Both the position numbers and the translations under genes were made by a program. Of a stretch of DNA of 64,000 nucleotides, positions 62,481-64,000 are shown piece after piece. The notes under the pieces are model-generated. The model was not told the DNA's origin. It saw only the letters and a program-made list of their open reading frames with translations, and did not search any database. The stretch's first letter is position 1, and every line of letters starts with the position of its first letter. This DNA is from Metridium senile (lineage: Eukaryota > Cnidaria > Anthozoa > Actiniaria > Metridiidae). The stretch spans positions 14,868,807-14,932,806 of the forward strand of contig OX459103.1 in assembly GCA_949775045.1 (NCBI GenBank), written 5' to 3'.

Positions 62481-63953
62481 ATAGCGGAGCTCCGCGCGGG
62501 CCAAATGCCCGCGCCAGCGGAGCACCATACTTTAGAAAATATGGTAACCCATCTAGTTGATTTTTCGTCGACCGACACAGGAATCCCTACTCTGTCCGTC
62601 CGTCCGTGTACATCGCGATTCTGATTGGCTACTTATTTATGGCGGGAATTGAAGTGGGCGCGCGCGTCAAAATATCCTTCCCTAAAAAAAAACATTTTTC
62701 TCGCTTTTCTCGACGTTTTATCACTTTTTTATCGCTTTCATGTAATTAAGCTTTATTCAATTTAAAAAATGCCAAAAGAAAAAGAAAACGAAATTAATAA
62801 GGGAAAAAGACATAAAAGAGAACGGCGAAGGAGTTTCAATGAAGAACAGTGCAGTCTTGAAAGAGAAAGAAAACGAGATTGTAGACGAAACTTGTCAGAA
62901 GAAAAACAGAGAAATTAAAATGAACGCCAAAGAACAAGGGTTTCGAAAGAGAACTTTTCGGAGGAAAACAGAGAAAAGGAACGCCAAAGAAAAAGAGTTT
63001 CGAGAGAAAACTTTTCCGAGGGAAACAGAGCTTTCATTAATACTAAATATCAACGGAGAAAGATAAATTTCGAGGAACATAAAAAGAGTTTTGACCGAAG
63101 AAGAACATAAACTTCATGAAGGACACAAAAACCAAGAAAAAAAAAGTTGATAAAGAATCGACTTTGTTTGTTATGAAACCTGTCTTGAATTCGCTTCTCT
63201 CAGCACAGTTTATTGAAGGATTTTCAAGCTTGGCAGTTGAACTATGAACAATGTTTAATCAATCAAAATTCAAGTACATACATTTATTCGTCAAAATATA
63301 ATCAAAGTCATTGAAGAGAAAAAACATTTCTGAACACTCTTTTGTCTGAACAAAACTATTGACTGAAGTGACAGTTGAAAATTTGAGAAAAAGATGAAAA
63401 TGTGCATAGAATGAAAACGATAACCAACCTAAGAAAAGGCAACGGAATTTATTACAATTTTTTACTTACATTAAATCAATTTCCATTCATGAATTGTCCA
63501 TTAACATGCTTTCATCGGCCTTTTTTCAATGAGAAATCTTCGCCCCTCGACAAACTTTCCTTTCGTGCGTTGCGTTACATAATGGCGTCATCTACATCGG
63601 TAGCCAATGAGGTTTTTGACATTATGTCAATCAAAAGGAGAGCGAGAAATATCTTACATTTTACTGGCTTTTCCAGGGCTTTGTTTTGATTCTCTCTCCG
63701 CGCGCCTGTCGTATCGTAGCGGTATCGCGACATACTCAAGTTTCCCACTCATACGAAAACGACTCTAAAAATATTCGAAATTCTACAGCAACAGTACCGT
63801 AACTGTGCAATAAATATTACGGCCAGTTTCCCACTCATACGAAAACCGCTCTAATATATCAGCACGTAATACCCAAGAAAATATCTTATAAGTGGTATTT
63901 ACATGCACATATAATTGATGTCGTAAGAAAAATTAAACTGGGAGCTCCGCTAT
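62481..63953. mobile_element. 1.47-kb candidate element with ATAGCGGAGCTCC ends
   Basis: ATAGCGGAGCTCC at 62481 is mirrored by GGAGCTCCGCTAT at 63941-63953. Inside are the charged-repeat frame at 62769 and a direct repeat of AGTTTCCCACTCATACGAAA at 63738 and 63826. The inverted ends are short, so the boundaries are tentative. Confidence 0.5.
62769..63110 (+). pseudogene. Arg/Lys/Glu-rich repeat protein fragment (Helitron-like N-terminus?)
   Basis: From ATG at 62769 one frame runs 113 codons to a stop at 63108 with a single internal TAA at 62916. It repeats a roughly 18-residue motif: RDCRRNLSEEKQR, RVSKENFSEENREKERQRK, RVSRENFSEGNR. Such charged repeats precede the Rep/helicase in cnidarian and fish Helitron proteins and also occur in other transposon proteins. 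No downstream domain is present. The internal stop marks it as a relic. Confidence 0.4.
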
Positions 63954-64000
63954 TAGGTATTACCTAATTTGTATATTAGCATTTGACAATGGAATTTTAA

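Overview
The window is animal nuclear DNA: AT-rich, intron-rich and repeat-dense, with GT-AG introns. A PAN-EGF-EGF-TLDc secreted protein, BEL/Pao and L2/CR1-like retroelements and many foldback elements point to a cnidarian, most likely an anthozoan. The phylum is inferred from protein architecture and repeat style, not proven.

Region 1 (1-19.8 kb, + strand) is almost all of INTS11, the Integrator endonuclease. 23 exons can be read between 351 and 19716. They join in frame into 611 residues with every metallo-beta-lactamase/beta-CASP catalytic residue present. Only the first coding exon (about 14 residues) lies upstream of the window. Introns hold MITEs, foldback palindromes, a SINE and long micro- and minisatellites.

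Region 2 (19.8-30.8 kb) is intergenic and is a nest of mobile elements. It holds a 3.2-kb terminal-inverted-repeat (TIR) element with other elements inserted into it, an inverted pair of about 90-bp modules 5 kb apart, a Helitron-type protein fragment with a cysteine-protease-like domain (minus strand), and a Mutator-like N-terminal fragment just downstream of a YY1-type motif.

Region 3 (30.8-51.6 kb, + strand) is a second gene of seven exons. It encodes a 368-residue secreted protein: signal peptide, PAN/Apple, EGF, Ca-binding EGF and TLDc-like domains. Its introns carry a decayed BEL/Pao element (minus strand) broken by an L2/CR1-like LINE 3' end, a TA-flanked MITE, a 0.4-kb duplication flanking a 30-nt exon, and a 1.1-kb array of 30-bp repeats.

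Region 4 (51.6-64 kb) is mostly intergenic: three tandem arrays, a 1.06-kb TIR element built of short repeats, several MITEs, a 1.47-kb element with GCGGAGCTCC-type ends, and three weakly supported coding-like stretches.

Most long open frames here are artefacts of repeats whose period lacks stop codons. The most distinctive signal is a recurring design of foldback palindromes whose different arms share a similar GC-rich centre.
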